Assembly: GCF_001424345.1 (NCBI RefSeq)
Contig: NZ_LMPF01000001.1
Coordinates: forward strand, 203,751 to 267,750
Direction of reading: 5' to 3'
Source: Burkholderia sp. Leaf177
Lineage (GTDB): Bacteria > Pseudomonadota > Gammaproteobacteria > Burkholderiales > Burkholderiaceae
Length of the DNA stretch: 64,000 bases
Shown here: in pieces, positions 43,452 to 52,988 of the stretch
Layout of the letters: each line of letters starts with the position of its first letter
Position numbering within the stretch: position 1 is the stretch's first letter
Made by a program: the position numbers and the translations under genes
Notes under the pieces: generated by a model
The model's database searches: none
Told to the model about the DNA's origin: nothing
The model's input: only the letters and a program-made list of their open reading frames with translations

Positions 43452-44509
43452 ACCCGACCATGCCCAAAAATCTTCCGCGCCCCGAACCGCTCGACCGGTC
43501 CATGACAGCCGAGCTTCAACATGTCATCGATACAAAAACCAAACCGCCCGGCAGTCTCGGACGGCTTGAATCGCTAGGGCTTCAAATCGGGCTGATTCAG
43601 CGGACGATTCGTCCGTGTATCGAGCGTCCCGCGATGATCGTTTTCGCCGGCGATCACGGCATTGCGGCCGAAGGCGTGAGCCCGTTTCCGCAGGAAGTGA
43701 CGGTGCAGATGGTTGCGAATTTCATCGCGGGCGGCGCGGCGATCAACGCGTTATCGAAGGCATCGGGCATGACGCTCGAAGTCGTGGATGCAGGCGTGGC
43801 GAGTGCATCGCCTTCCGCCGAAGGTTTCGTCGATGCCGCCATTCGCCGCGGCGGCACGCGCAACTTCGCGCACGAACCGGCCATGTCGCGCGACGAAGCC
43901 TTGCAAGCCATTGCGCGCGGCGCCGAACGCGTGCGCCATCACGCGGCGCTCGGAACCAACGTGATCGGCTTCGGCGAAATGGGGATCGCGAATACATCGG
44001 CGGCCGCGTGCTTGATGAGCCGTATTTGCGGGATTGAAATAGACGCGTGCGTTGGACGCGGCACGGGACTGGACGACGCCGGCCTGAACCACAAGCGCGA
44101 CGTGCTTGCCGCGGCGTTGAAAAAGCATGCGCCGTCCGCCGATCCAATCGATACGCTCGCCACGTTCGGCGGTTTCGAAATCGCGATGATCGCCGGCGGT
44201 TTTCTGGCGGCGGCCGAGGCGCGCATGACGATTCTCGTCGATGGATTCATTGTCACGTCGGCGCTGCTCGTTGCGCACGCGATCAATCCGGCCGTGCTCG
44301 ATTACTGCGTGTTCGCGCATGCATCGGATGAAACGGGACACGCGAAGATGCTCGATTATTTCGATGCAAAACCGTTGCTGCAACTTGGATTGAGACTTGG
44401 CGAAGGCACTGGCGCCGCGCTCGCGCTGCCGTTGTTGCGCGCGGCCGTTGCGTTCATCGACGAAATGGCGAGCTTCGAATCGGCGGGTGTATCGGACAAG
44501 AGCGCGTGA
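43448..44509 (+). CDS. cobT: Nicotinate-nucleotide-dimethylbenzimidazole phosphoribosyltransferase CobT
   Basis: 353-residue enzyme that makes alpha-ribazole phosphate from NaMN and the lower-ligand base. Conserved segments are IDTKTKPPGSLGRLE, VFAGDHGIAAEGVSPFP, GEMGIANTSAAA, GRGTGLDD and the C-terminal AFIDEMASFESAGV with catalytic Glu. Start overlaps btuD by four bases. Confidence 0.96.
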   Translation: MNPTMPKNLPRPEPLDRSMTAELQHVIDTKTKPPGSLGRLESLGLQIGLIQRTIRPCIERPAMIVFAGDHGIAAEGVSPFPQEVTVQMVANFIAGGAAINALSKASGMTLEVVDAGVASASPSAEGFVDAAIRRGGTRNFAHEPAMSRDEALQAIARGAERVRHHAALGTNVIGFGEMGIANTSAAACLMSRICGIEIDACVGRGTGLDDAGLNHKRDVLAAALKKHAPSADPIDTLATFGGFEIAMIAGGFLAAAEARMTILVDGFIVTSALLVAHAINPAVLDYCVFAHASDETGHAKMLDYFDAKPLLQLGLRLGEGTGAALALPLLRAAVAFIDEMASFESAGVSDKSA

Positions 44510-44516
44510 TCGCGAC

Positions 44517-45278
44517 ATGAACCGGGCATCGCAGGAACTTCGGTATTTTTTCACCGCGCTCGGGTATTTCACGCGCGTGCCGGTGCCGCGCTGGGTCGGC
44601 TTCGAGTCGCATTATCTGAACGCGGCGGCGCGGTATTTTCCGCTGATCGGTGCGATGATCGGCGGGGTCGGCGCGGTGGTTTATCTCGGCGCGCTGCAGG
44701 TTTTTCCGGCGAGCGTGGCCGTGTTGTTATCGATGGCCGCAACGCTTCTTTTGACCGGCGCGTTCCACGAAGACGGTCTCGCCGATTGCGCCGATGCCTT
44801 CGGCGGCGCGTACACGCGGGAAGACGCGCTGCGCATCATGCATGACTCGCGGATCGGCGCGTTCGGCGCGATTGCGTTGATCGTGGTGCTGGCTTTGAAG
44901 TGGCAGACGCTCGCCTCGATGCTGCCCTTGCGTACTGCATGGATGATCGTCGGCGCGCACGCCGCGAGCCGCACGTTCGCGATCAGTTATTTGTGCACGC
45001 TCGACTACGTTCGCGCGGAAGGCAAGGCGAAACCGGTCGCGCAGAAGATGAGCCTGAGCGCGTTCGTATTGGCCGCGGCGATCGGATTGCCATGGCTGTT
45101 TTGGCCCGACTGGCGGCTTGGCTGCGTGTTGATCGCGGCGCTCGCGGCGATGCGGTTTTTTATCGGACGATATTTTGTCAGGCGCATTGGCGGTTATACC
45201 GGCGATTGTCTCGGCTTCGCGCAGCAGCTTTTCGAACTCGCAATTTACCTGATTGGACTTGCATGGATCTCGTCCTGA
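44517..45278 (+). CDS. cobS: Adenosylcobinamide-GDP ribazoletransferase (cobalamin synthase) CobS
   Basis: 253-residue inner-membrane enzyme joining Ado-cobinamide-GDP and alpha-ribazole. Multi-pass, with signature TGAFHEDGLADCADAFGGAY (metal-binding acidic residues), IGAFGAIALIV and GYTGDCLGFAQQ. ATG 44517 is seven bases after cobT; a longer frame starts inside cobT and is rejected. Its end overlaps cobC by 16 bases. Confidence 0.95.
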   Translation: MNRASQELRYFFTALGYFTRVPVPRWVGFESHYLNAAARYFPLIGAMIGGVGAVVYLGALQVFPASVAVLLSMAATLLLTGAFHEDGLADCADAFGGAYTREDALRIMHDSRIGAFGAIALIVVLALKWQTLASMLPLRTAWMIVGAHAASRTFAISYLCTLDYVRAEGKAKPVAQKMSLSAFVLAAAIGLPWLFWPDWRLGCVLIAALAAMRFFIGRYFVRRIGGYTGDCLGFAQQLFELAIYLIGLAWISS

Positions 45279-45835
45279 TTCGCCATCCGGCTGTGGGTAT
45301 CGATGCCGGGATTTGCTATGGAAGCACGGACGTTCCGCTTCTCGCGGACGTTGGCGAATCGGCGCGTTTGATTAAAACGCGTTTGAAAACGCTGATGACG
45401 CCGGAAGTCAATGCCGCCTGGTACACGAGTCCGTTGAGCCGATGCCGCTTGTTAGCCGAATCCCTGGGTCAAATCAAGATCGATCCACGCCTGCAGGAAC
45501 TCGATTTCGGCGCGTGGGAAGGAAAGCGTTGGGAAAGCCTCGATCGCGCGATGCTCGATGCATGGGCGGCGGATCTCGAGCACGCGCGCGAGCATGGCGG
45601 CGAGAGCGTTGCGCAGTTTGCAGCGCGTGTTGTTGATTGGGCGGATTCGGTTTTCGCAGTTGATCAAGGAAAACCAATACACGTCGTCACGCACGCCGGC
45701 GTCATGCGCGTTCTGACCGGTCATCTGCTCGGCGTAAAACGCGCGAACGTCATTCAGTGGCCGCTCGATTTCGGCGCGGTCGTCTGGCTAAAGCGCGTGC
45801 GCGGCGAATGGTTGCTCGTGCGATGGAACGTGTGA
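45263..45835 (+). CDS. cobC: Alpha-ribazole phosphatase CobC (histidine phosphatase family)
   Basis: 190-residue phosphohistidine-type phosphatase removing phosphate from alpha-ribazole-5'-phosphate. RHP motif at residues 7-9 (LVLIRHPAVG), SPLSRCRLLAE, acidic DFGAWEGKRW and the second His in VTHAGVMRVL. Overlaps cobS by 16 bases and ends two bases from the convergent btuF gene. Phosphatase specificity inferred from the cob context. Confidence 0.9.
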   Translation: MDLVLIRHPAVGIDAGICYGSTDVPLLADVGESARLIKTRLKTLMTPEVNAAWYTSPLSRCRLLAESLGQIKIDPRLQELDFGAWEGKRWESLDRAMLDAWAADLEHAREHGGESVAQFAARVVDWADSVFAVDQGKPIHVVTHAGVMRVLTGHLLGVKRANVIQWPLDFGAVVWLKRVRGEWLLVRWNV

Positions 45836-45837
45836 AC

Positions 45838-46728
45838 CTACTTCGAACGCCTCGCCCGCGCCGCGTCCAGATCCTCGCATAACGCCTTTGCGCCGAGCGC
45901 GAGTCGCGGTGTCGGGCGGTTGATCAGATCGCCGTCGATACCGAACAGATTGCCGCGCGCGACGGCTTTCATGGAAGGCCATTTGCGCCATGTTTCAAGC
46001 GATGGCAACGCGCGTGCCGATTTCGTCGCGCCCGGCGTTGCGGTGACGATGGCCTCGGGATCGGCGACGAGGACGGCTTCGGTAGAGATTGTCGGAACAA
46101 GCGGTTTCAGATCGGCGAAAACATTTCGGCCGCCGCACAATTCGATGACTTCGCTCACCGTGCTCGAACCGTTGAGCGTCATCAGCGGATCATCCCAGAC
46201 TTGATAAAACACGCTGACGGGCGATAGTTTTGCGTAACGTGATCGCAAGTCATCGATGTCATGGCGGAACGCATTCGACGCCTTTTTCGCCTCATTCGAT
46301 GTACCGAGCAGGAGACCGAGTTTATCGATGGTCGCCGGAATGTCTTCGAGCTGGTGCGGCTCGCTGAAGAACATCGGCACGTGAAGTTCACGCAGCCGGT
46401 CGAGTTGACGCAGTGCATTGCCATGCCGCCACACGACAATGAGATCGGGCTTCATCGCGATAATGCGTTCGAGGTCGAGCGATTTGTTATCGCCAACACG
46501 CGGTATTGATTTCGCTTGCGGCGGGTAATCGCTGTATTCGACCGCGCCGACGATCCGATCGCCGCCGCCCGCCGCATAGAGCAATTCGGTCACGTGCGGC
46601 GCGAGACTGACGATGCGTTGCGCCGGCGCGTTCAGCGTGACGGTTGCGCCGGAATCATCGGTGACGGTGAGGGCGTGCGCCTGCGTGGCGACAAAAAAGA
46701 AGAGTGCAATAACAAAGCGAACGGTCAT
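45838..46728 (-). CDS. btuF: Cobalamin-binding periplasmic protein BtuF
   Basis: 296-residue type III periplasmic binding protein. Signal peptide about 1-19 (RFVIALFFFVATQAHA), then RIVSLAPHVTELLYAAGGGD, SIPRVGDNKSLDLERIIAMKPDLIVVW and WRKWPSMKAVARGNLFGIDGD, all typical of BtuF. Delivers cobalamin to BtuCD. ATG 46728 chosen over TTG 46755 because it directly precedes the signal peptide; it follows the cobD stop by one base. Last gene of the minus-strand cob operon. Confidence 0.92.
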   Translation of the reverse strand: MTVRFVIALFFFVATQAHALTVTDDSGATVTLNAPAQRIVSLAPHVTELLYAAGGGDRIVGAVEYSDYPPQAKSIPRVGDNKSLDLERIIAMKPDLIVVWRHGNALRQLDRLRELHVPMFFSEPHQLEDIPATIDKLGLLLGTSNEAKKASNAFRHDIDDLRSRYAKLSPVSVFYQVWDDPLMTLNGSSTVSEVIELCGGRNVFADLKPLVPTISTEAVLVADPEAIVTATPGATKSARALPSLETWRKWPSMKAVARGNLFGIDGDLINRPTPRLALGAKALCEDLDAARARRSK

Positions 46729-46729
46729 G

Positions 46730-47728
46730 TCATTGTTCGCCAGCGACTTGTTCAAACGCCTGCGAGAACCTCGACCATTCGTCTTCCGATCCTGTTAGTC
46801 CAATCCGCAAACTCGGCGAAACGCCATGTTCGAACAGCCGCGTCCAGATGCCTTTTTCCGCCAAAGCGCGTTGGAGATTCGCGGCGGTCGGGGTTTGAAA
46901 CCACGCGAAAAGCGGCGTTGAATACGGCTTGAATCCCAGAGAGCGGATCAACGCCGAGAGTCTTGCACTTTCCCGTGCAAGCGTTGCGCGCGTCTCCATT
47001 TGCCAGGCGCGATCGTTGAATGCAGCCGATACCGCGTGCCGTGCCGGACCGCTCACGGTCCACGCGCCGAGCGTCTCGTTCAATGCATTGCGCAACGGTT
47101 GCGCCGCGAGCACGAAGCCCGCGCGAATTCCTGCCAGGCCATAGAACTTGCCGACCGATCGCAGCACGATCAATCCTTCGCGGTAAGTCTCTGGCGCCAA
47201 CGAAGCATTGTCGTAAGCATCGGCGAACGCTTCATCGATGATCAATGTGCCCTCACGCGCCGCCAGTTGTTCGTGCCATCCGAGCAAAACATCACGGTCC
47301 AGATAAGTCGTAGTCGGATTGTCAGGATTCGCGACGATCACATGATCCACGTCTTCCGGTAACGTAACGGACGTCACATCGAGCGGCACAACCCGATGCC
47401 CCGCGCGCTCAAACGCCGGCGTGTACTCGCCGTAGGTCAGCGGCGCGACGGCCGCGACGCCTTTTTGAAGCAATCCTGGCAACGTGCGAATCGCCGCCTG
47501 GCTTCCCGCAACGGGCAACGCGCCAGGCGCGCCATAATGCTTCGCGGCGAGTTCGGCGAATCCATCGGCGTCTTCGGGCAAGCGGCGCCACGCATCGACG
47601 GGCACCGCAGGAACCGGATACGCCCGCGGATTGATTCCCGTCGATAAATCCAGCCAGTCGCCCAGCGCAATGCCGTATTGCTTGGCGGCTTCGCGTAAAT
47701 TGCCGCCGTGTCGGATTGGTTCAGCCAT
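46730..47728 (-). CDS. cobD: Threonine-phosphate decarboxylase CobD
   Basis: 332-residue PLP enzyme (aminotransferase fold I) producing aminopropanol phosphate for the nucleotide loop. HGGNLREAAKQYG at the start, NPDNPTT, IIDEAFAD and the Schiff-base Lys194 in RSVGKFYGLAGIRAGF. Some systems name this gene cobC. ATG 47728 overlaps the cbiB stop by eight bases; longer frames read into cbiB. Confidence 0.93.
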   Translation of the reverse strand: MAEPIRHGGNLREAAKQYGIALGDWLDLSTGINPRAYPVPAVPVDAWRRLPEDADGFAELAAKHYGAPGALPVAGSQAAIRTLPGLLQKGVAAVAPLTYGEYTPAFERAGHRVVPLDVTSVTLPEDVDHVIVANPDNPTTTYLDRDVLLGWHEQLAAREGTLIIDEAFADAYDNASLAPETYREGLIVLRSVGKFYGLAGIRAGFVLAAQPLRNALNETLGAWTVSGPARHAVSAAFNDRAWQMETRATLARESARLSALIRSLGFKPYSTPLFAWFQTPTAANLQRALAEKGIWTRLFEHGVSPSLRIGLTGSEDEWSRFSQAFEQVAGEQ

Positions 47729-48662
47729 GAAATCCCGCGCCCATGAAAGCCAGCACGAGCAAGAGCACGAGCCAGAGCACCGTCGTGCGCTCGACCAGCC
47801 GCAGCGCCGCGACCACATGTTTTGGCGCCGCGGTCACGCCGAAGCCCAGGACAGGGCGCGTCTCGAGCGCGCCGTGATACATCGCGGCGCCTCCGAGCAA
47901 CACGTTCAAACTTCCCGCGCCCGATGCCATCACTGGTCCCGCATTCGGGCTGTCCCACAGCGGCGCTTGCGTCTGCCAGCAGCGCCACGCCGTGCGGGTA
48001 TCGCCGAGAAGGGCATAACTTGCCGCCGTGAGACGCGCGGGCACGTAGTTCAGGACATCGTCGAAACGAGCGGCAGCCCAGCCGAAACGCAGATAGCGCG
48101 GCGTTTTGTAGCCCCACATGGCGTCGAGCGTGTTCGCGAGCCGGAACATCAGCGCGCCCGGACCGCCCGCGATCACGAACCAGAAAAGCGCGCCGAAGAT
48201 CGCATCGTTGCCGTTTTCCAGCGCGGACTCGACGGCCGCGCGCGAGAGCGCGGCTTCGTCGGCGTTGGCGGTTTCACGCGATACGATCCGCGCCGTCAAC
48301 GAACGCGCCTCAGGAAGATCGCCGCGCCCGAGCGCACGCGCAATCGGCACGATGTGATCGCGCAGGCTTTTCGCGCCGAGCGCGAACCATAAAAGCGCGA
48401 TGTGCACGGCGCAGGCCGCAGCGAACGGCAGCACGCTCACCAGAATCCAGCTGACAAATACCGGCGGCACGACGGCAATCAGCCACGCGAGAATGCCCGC
48501 CGGGCGGGCGCGAAATCCGGTATTCATCCTGGCTTCAATCCGTGTTGCAAGGCGCCCAAACGACACCAGCGGATGCCGCGTCGCCGGTTCGCCAAAAATG
48601 CGATCGGCGACAACGCCCGCTATTGCGAGCATCGCCGTGACGTAGAACGAGAGCAGCAGCAT
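47721..48662 (-). CDS. cbiB: Adenosylcobinamide-phosphate synthase CbiB
   Basis: 313-residue inner-membrane enzyme attaching aminopropanol (phosphate) to Ado-cobyric acid. Four to five helices, with VVADRIFGEPATRHPLVSFG at the start, ESALENGNDAIFGALFWF and YKTPRYLRFGWAAARFDDVLNYVPARLTA. Also called cobD in some nomenclatures. cobU precedes it by two bases; cobD overlaps its end. Confidence 0.95.
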   Translation of the reverse strand: MLLLSFYVTAMLAIAGVVADRIFGEPATRHPLVSFGRLATRIEARMNTGFRARPAGILAWLIAVVPPVFVSWILVSVLPFAAACAVHIALLWFALGAKSLRDHIVPIARALGRGDLPEARSLTARIVSRETANADEAALSRAAVESALENGNDAIFGALFWFVIAGGPGALMFRLANTLDAMWGYKTPRYLRFGWAAARFDDVLNYVPARLTAASYALLGDTRTAWRCWQTQAPLWDSPNAGPVMASGAGSLNVLLGGAAMYHGALETRPVLGFGVTAAPKHVVAALRLVERTTVLWLVLLLVLAFMGAGFHG

Positions 48663-48664
48663 GG

Positions 48665-49201
48665 TCAGCCTTTGAGGACGAGTGGCAGACCCGCCACCAT
48701 CATGGTCACGCGCGCGCTCGTGGCGGCGACGCGCTGGTTCAGGCGGCCGAGTTCATCGACGTAAAGTCGTGTCACCGATCCCATCGGCACAACACCCAGA
48801 CCTATTTCGTTGCTCACCACGATCACCTTTCCCTTGACCTGTGACAAGGCGGAATCGAAGGCGTTGAACGCTTGCAAAGGCGGGCCGTCGGGCGCGGTTC
48901 CATCGGCGGGGAAAAGCAGATTGGCGAGCCACAGCGTGAGGCAATCGATCAGCACCACATGCCCTTCGCGATCCAGTTCGCGCAACACGCCGCCCAGATC
49001 GAGCGGCGCTTCGACCAGCGCCCAGTGCGCCGGCCGTCGTTCGCGATGCAGCGCCACGCGTGCCGCAAATTCGTCATCGCCGACGCGCGCCGTGGCAACG
49101 TACGTGACGGGCAAACCGCTATCGGTGGCGATGCGTTCGGCGAACGCGCTTTTTCCCGAGCGCGCGCCGCCGAGAATGAAGGTGAGGTCGGGGGAAGTCA
49201 T
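48665..49201 (-). CDS. cobU: Adenosylcobinamide kinase/guanylyltransferase CobU (CobP)
   Basis: 178-residue bifunctional enzyme: kinase and GTP-transfer to Ado-cobinamide. P-loop GGARSGKS at residues 11-18, HRERRPAHWALVEAPLDL with the guanylylated His, DCLTLWLANLLF and SNEIGLGVVP. First gene of the minus-strand operon cobU-cbiB-cobD-btuF. TACAAT at 49208-49213 (minus strand) ends only six bases before the ATG, so the transcript may be leaderless. No second cobalamin riboswitch is visible in front. Confidence 0.93.
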   Translation of the reverse strand: MTSPDLTFILGGARSGKSAFAERIATDSGLPVTYVATARVGDDEFAARVALHRERRPAHWALVEAPLDLGGVLRELDREGHVVLIDCLTLWLANLLFPADGTAPDGPPLQAFNAFDSALSQVKGKVIVVSNEIGLGVVPMGSVTRLYVDELGRLNQRVAATSARVTMMVAGLPLVLKG

Positions 49202-49269
49202 CGCAATATTGTACCGGCGGGCGCTAACATAGCGGCTTGCCTGATACCCCGACCGACACCCCGACCAAT

Positions 49270-50745
49270 ATGCACTTTGCACCGCGCGGCACGCTGATGA
49301 TCCAGGGCACGACTTCCGATGCTGGCAAGAGCACGCTGGTCGCAGGTTTATGCCGGCTGGCCTTGCGTGGCGGCATGAAAGTCGCGCCGTTCAAGCCGCA
49401 AAACATGGCGCTGAACAGCGCGGTCACAGTTGACGGCGGCGAGATCGGCCGCGCGCAGGCCTTGCAGGCGATCGCGGCGGGCGTCGATGCCGAGATCGAC
49501 TTCAATCCCGTGCTGCTCAAGCCGACGAGCGATCGCGGCGCGCAGGTGATCATCCACGGCCACGCGCACGCGAATCTCGATGCCCGTGCGTATCACGCGT
49601 ACAAAACCGTCGCCTTCGATGCCGTTCTCGCGTCGTACGCCCGCCTTCAGCAGCGATTCGACACGATTATCGTGGAAGGCGCGGGAAGCCCGGCCGAGGT
49701 GAATCTGCGCGATCGGGACATCGCCAACATGGGTTTCGCCGAGCGCGTGGATTGCCCGGTCGTGCTGGTGGCGGATATCGACCGTGGCGGCGTGTTCGCG
49801 CATTTGCTGGGGACGCTCGCGTGTTTGTCGGAGAGCGAAAGGGCGCGGGTTCGTGGATTCGTGATCAACCGTTTTCGCGGCGATATCAGCCTACTTCAGC
49901 CCGGCCTCGACTGGCTCGAAGCACAGACCGGCAAGCCGGTGCTCGGCGTGGTGCCTTATCTGCATGGCCTGACGCTCGACGCCGAGGACATGTTGCCAAG
50001 CCAGCTCCACGCGCGCGGCGAAGGCGCCGAGGTGCTGAAAGTGATCGTTCCGGCGCTGCCCCGAATCAGCAATCACACTGATTTCGATGCCCTGCGCGCG
50101 CATCCCCAAGTGGATTTTTCATACGTGCGCGCCGGGACCGCGCCGCCGCCGGCCGATCTGATCGTGTTGCCGGGATCGAAAAGCGTGCAACGCGATCTTG
50201 CATGGCTGCGCGAAAACGGCTGGGATCGTGCGATCGAACGGCATCTCCGATACGGCGGCAAAGTCCTCGGAATTTGTGGCGGCATGCAAATGCTGGGTCG
50301 TACCGTCGATGACCCCGAAGGTTTCGAAGGTCCCGCCGGCTGCGTGAACGGCCTCGGGTTACTCGAACTCGATACCACACTCACCGCCAACAAGCTGCTC
50401 GATAACGTGACCGGACGGTTGACCATCGGCGGTGACTCGGCGCTCGTGCGCGGCTACGAAATCCACATGGGTCGCACGACGGGCGCCGCGCTTTCGCGGC
50501 CAGCGGTCATGCTGAACGGCAATCGACCGGATGGCGCCGTTTCCGCAGACAATCAGATCGCCGCGACTTATCTGCACGGCGTTTTCGATACCCCTGAAGC
50601 CTGTGCGGCGCTGCTCGAATGGGCCGGTTTGCGCGATGCCCAGGCGCTCGATTACCCTGCGTTGCGCGAAGCGTCGCTGAACCGTCTCGCCGACACGCTG
50701 GGCGAATCGCTGGACCTGAACGCGCTCGCGGCTTTATTTGCCTGA
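49270..50745 (+). CDS. cobQ: Cobyric acid synthase CobQ
   Basis: 491-residue glutamine amidotransferase that amidates Ado-cobyrinic a,c-diamide at four positions. N-terminal MinD-like P-loop [11 protein letters not shown] (12-22) and C-terminal GATase domain with catalytic Cys336 ([11 protein letters not shown]) and His in YLHGVFDT. I prefer ATG 49270; an in-frame TTG at 49237 would add 11 Pro/Thr/Asp-rich residues. Divergent from cobU over a 68-base region. Confidence 0.93.
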   Translation: MHFAPRGTLMIQGTTSDAGKSTLVAGLCRLALRGGMKVAPFKPQNMALNSAVTVDGGEIGRAQALQAIAAGVDAEIDFNPVLLKPTSDRGAQVIIHGHAHANLDARAYHAYKTVAFDAVLASYARLQQRFDTIIVEGAGSPAEVNLRDRDIANMGFAERVDCPVVLVADIDRGGVFAHLLGTLACLSESERARVRGFVINRFRGDISLLQPGLDWLEAQTGKPVLGVVPYLHGLTLDAEDMLPSQLHARGEGAEVLKVIVPALPRISNHTDFDALRAHPQVDFSYVRAGTAPPPADLIVLPGSKSVQRDLAWLRENGWDRAIERHLRYGGKVLGICGGMQMLGRTVDDPEGFEGPAGCVNGLGLLELDTTLTANKLLDNVTGRLTIGGDSALVRGYEIHMGRTTGAALSRPAVMLNGNRPDGAVSADNQIAATYLHGVFDTPEACAALLEWAGLRDAQALDYPALREASLNRLADTLGESLDLNALAALFA

Positions 50746-50765
50746 AGGCATTCTTCGGCTGCCGG

Positions 50766-51185
50766 TCAATACAGGATCATCTGGGTGCATCGAAACAGCG
50801 CGATGGTTTTTCCTTCGCCGTTCGTGACGATCGCGTCCCAGACCTGAGTGCTGCGCCCGAGGTGCACGGCAGTTGCCTTCGCCGTGATCACGCCGTCGCG
50901 CGCGGTTCCCACGTGATTGCTTTTCAATTCGATGGTCGTGAAATTTTTCGCGCCCTCGGGCAAATGCGCGATGCACGCATAACCGCAACATGTATCCGCC
51001 AATCCGACAACGGTCGCGGCGTGCAGAAACCCGTTGGGCGCGAGGACTTGCGGCCTCACGGCGAGTTTTCCAGTGAGCGCGCCGCTTTCCACCGATACGA
51101 CTTCCACGCCTAGCAAATCGGGCAGCGTGCCGCGCTGACGCTCGCGCAAATGTTCGAGGGTGACATCGGGGCGAAGTACGGCCAT
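50766..51185 (-). CDS. PaaI-family hotdog thioesterase
   Basis: 139-residue single hotdog-fold protein: LLGVEVVSVESGALTGKLAVRP, then the active-site segment LAPNGFLHAATVVGLADTC with the catalytic Asn/His/Asp, and FTTIELKSNHVGTARDGVITAKA. Cleaves acyl-CoA or aryl-CoA thioesters; substrate unknown. AAGGA lies nine bases before ATG 51185. Converges on cobQ. Confidence 0.88.
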   Translation of the reverse strand: MAVLRPDVTLEHLRERQRGTLPDLLGVEVVSVESGALTGKLAVRPQVLAPNGFLHAATVVGLADTCCGYACIAHLPEGAKNFTTIELKSNHVGTARDGVITAKATAVHLGRSTQVWDAIVTNGEGKTIALFRCTQMILY

Positions 51186-51364
51186 TTGGGATTGTCCTTG
51201 GCTGAATGGGTGGGTGATTGACGCGTGCGTGGATTGAAACAAGCAAATCCGATAGTATCAACGGCTCGAACTTTTCACTTATTACAGCGCTTACAGCACG
51301 ACCGGGTCTCGAAAGACCGCATCATCAGGACCCGTCGCGCTGGCAAAACACGTGGAATGGATCT

Positions 51365-51991
51365 ATGACGGTGATCGTGGTGGCAAATCCGAAGGGCGGC
51401 GTGGGCAAAAGCACGCTTTCGACAAATCTGGCCGGGTATTTCGCGGCAAACGGCGAATGGGTCGCGCTCGCAGATCTCGACAAACAGCAGTCCGCGCACG
51501 GCTGGCTGGGGCTGCGGCCCGATACGCTGCCGAAGATCGAGGAGTGGACCACCAACGTGGACGCTCCGACCAAGCCGCCAAAAGGACTGGAAAAAGCGGT
51601 CATCGATACCCCCGCCGGCATTCACGGCACGCGCCTCGCGCTGGCGCTCGAACTGGCGGACAAAGTGATCGTGCCGCTCCAGCCATCCATGTTCGATATT
51701 CTCGCTACTCAGGAGTTTCTCGTCCGCCTCCAGAAGGAAAAGGCGATCCGCAAGGGAAGTATCGAGGTGGGCGTGGTCGGAATGCGTGTCGATGCCCGCA
51801 CGAAATCTGCGGATCAGCTGCATCGGTTTGTCGAAGGGCTCGACCTGCCGGTGCTGGGTTATCTGCGCGATACGCAAAACTACGTGCAGGCCGCCGCGCA
51901 CGGATTGACCATCTGGGACGTGGCGCGAAGCCGCGTGGAGAAGGATCTGGAACAGTGGCAGCCGATTATTGAATGGGTGTCGAAGAAGTAA
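51365..51991 (+). CDS. Orphan ParA/MinD-family ATPase
   Basis: 208-residue deviant-Walker ATPase: NPKGGVGKST at residues 8-17, a switch-I-like DKQQSAHGWL, and the Walker B/switch II region KAVIDTPAGIHG. Followed by LADKVIVPLQPSMFDILAT. It is short, lacks an N-terminal HTH and has no parB or parS-like gene nearby, so it belongs to the small ParA group that positions cellular cargo rather than the chromosome; cargo unknown. ATG 51365 is chosen because an upstream frame gives a non-conserved extension. Confidence 0.85.
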   Translation: MTVIVVANPKGGVGKSTLSTNLAGYFAANGEWVALADLDKQQSAHGWLGLRPDTLPKIEEWTTNVDAPTKPPKGLEKAVIDTPAGIHGTRLALALELADKVIVPLQPSMFDILATQEFLVRLQKEKAIRKGSIEVGVVGMRVDARTKSADQLHRFVEGLDLPVLGYLRDTQNYVQAAAHGLTIWDVARSRVEKDLEQWQPIIEWVSKK

Positions 51992-52003
51992 GCTTTCACC
52001 ATG

Positions 52004-52041
52004 AAAAACGCCGGCGGCTTTTTAGGGCGCCGGCGTTGTTT
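52004..52041. terminator. Bidirectional terminator between parA-like gene and panC
   Basis: AACGCCGGCG / CGCCGGCGTT stem with a 10-base loop. On the minus strand it is followed by TTTTT (ends panC); on the plus strand by GTTGTTT (weaker, ends the parA-like gene). Confidence 0.82.
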
Positions 52042-52055
52042 AATTCAAGTCCGCG

Positions 52056-52889
<834 letters not shown>

Positions 52890-52988
52890 CTAGCGGGTGA
52901 CTCCTTGCGGGCAGCGCGAAGAACACGCGGCTCCGAGGGAAAAAGAGAGGGGTTGTGCAAGATCGCGTCAGATAAACAGGATTCACGC

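Noticed and set aside
49237..49269. TTG 49237 as the cobQ start
   Set aside because: Adds 11 Pro/Thr/Asp residues not typical of the family and has no ribosome site; ATG 49270 directly precedes the conserved N-terminus. Neither start has a strong ribosome site, so this remains uncertain.
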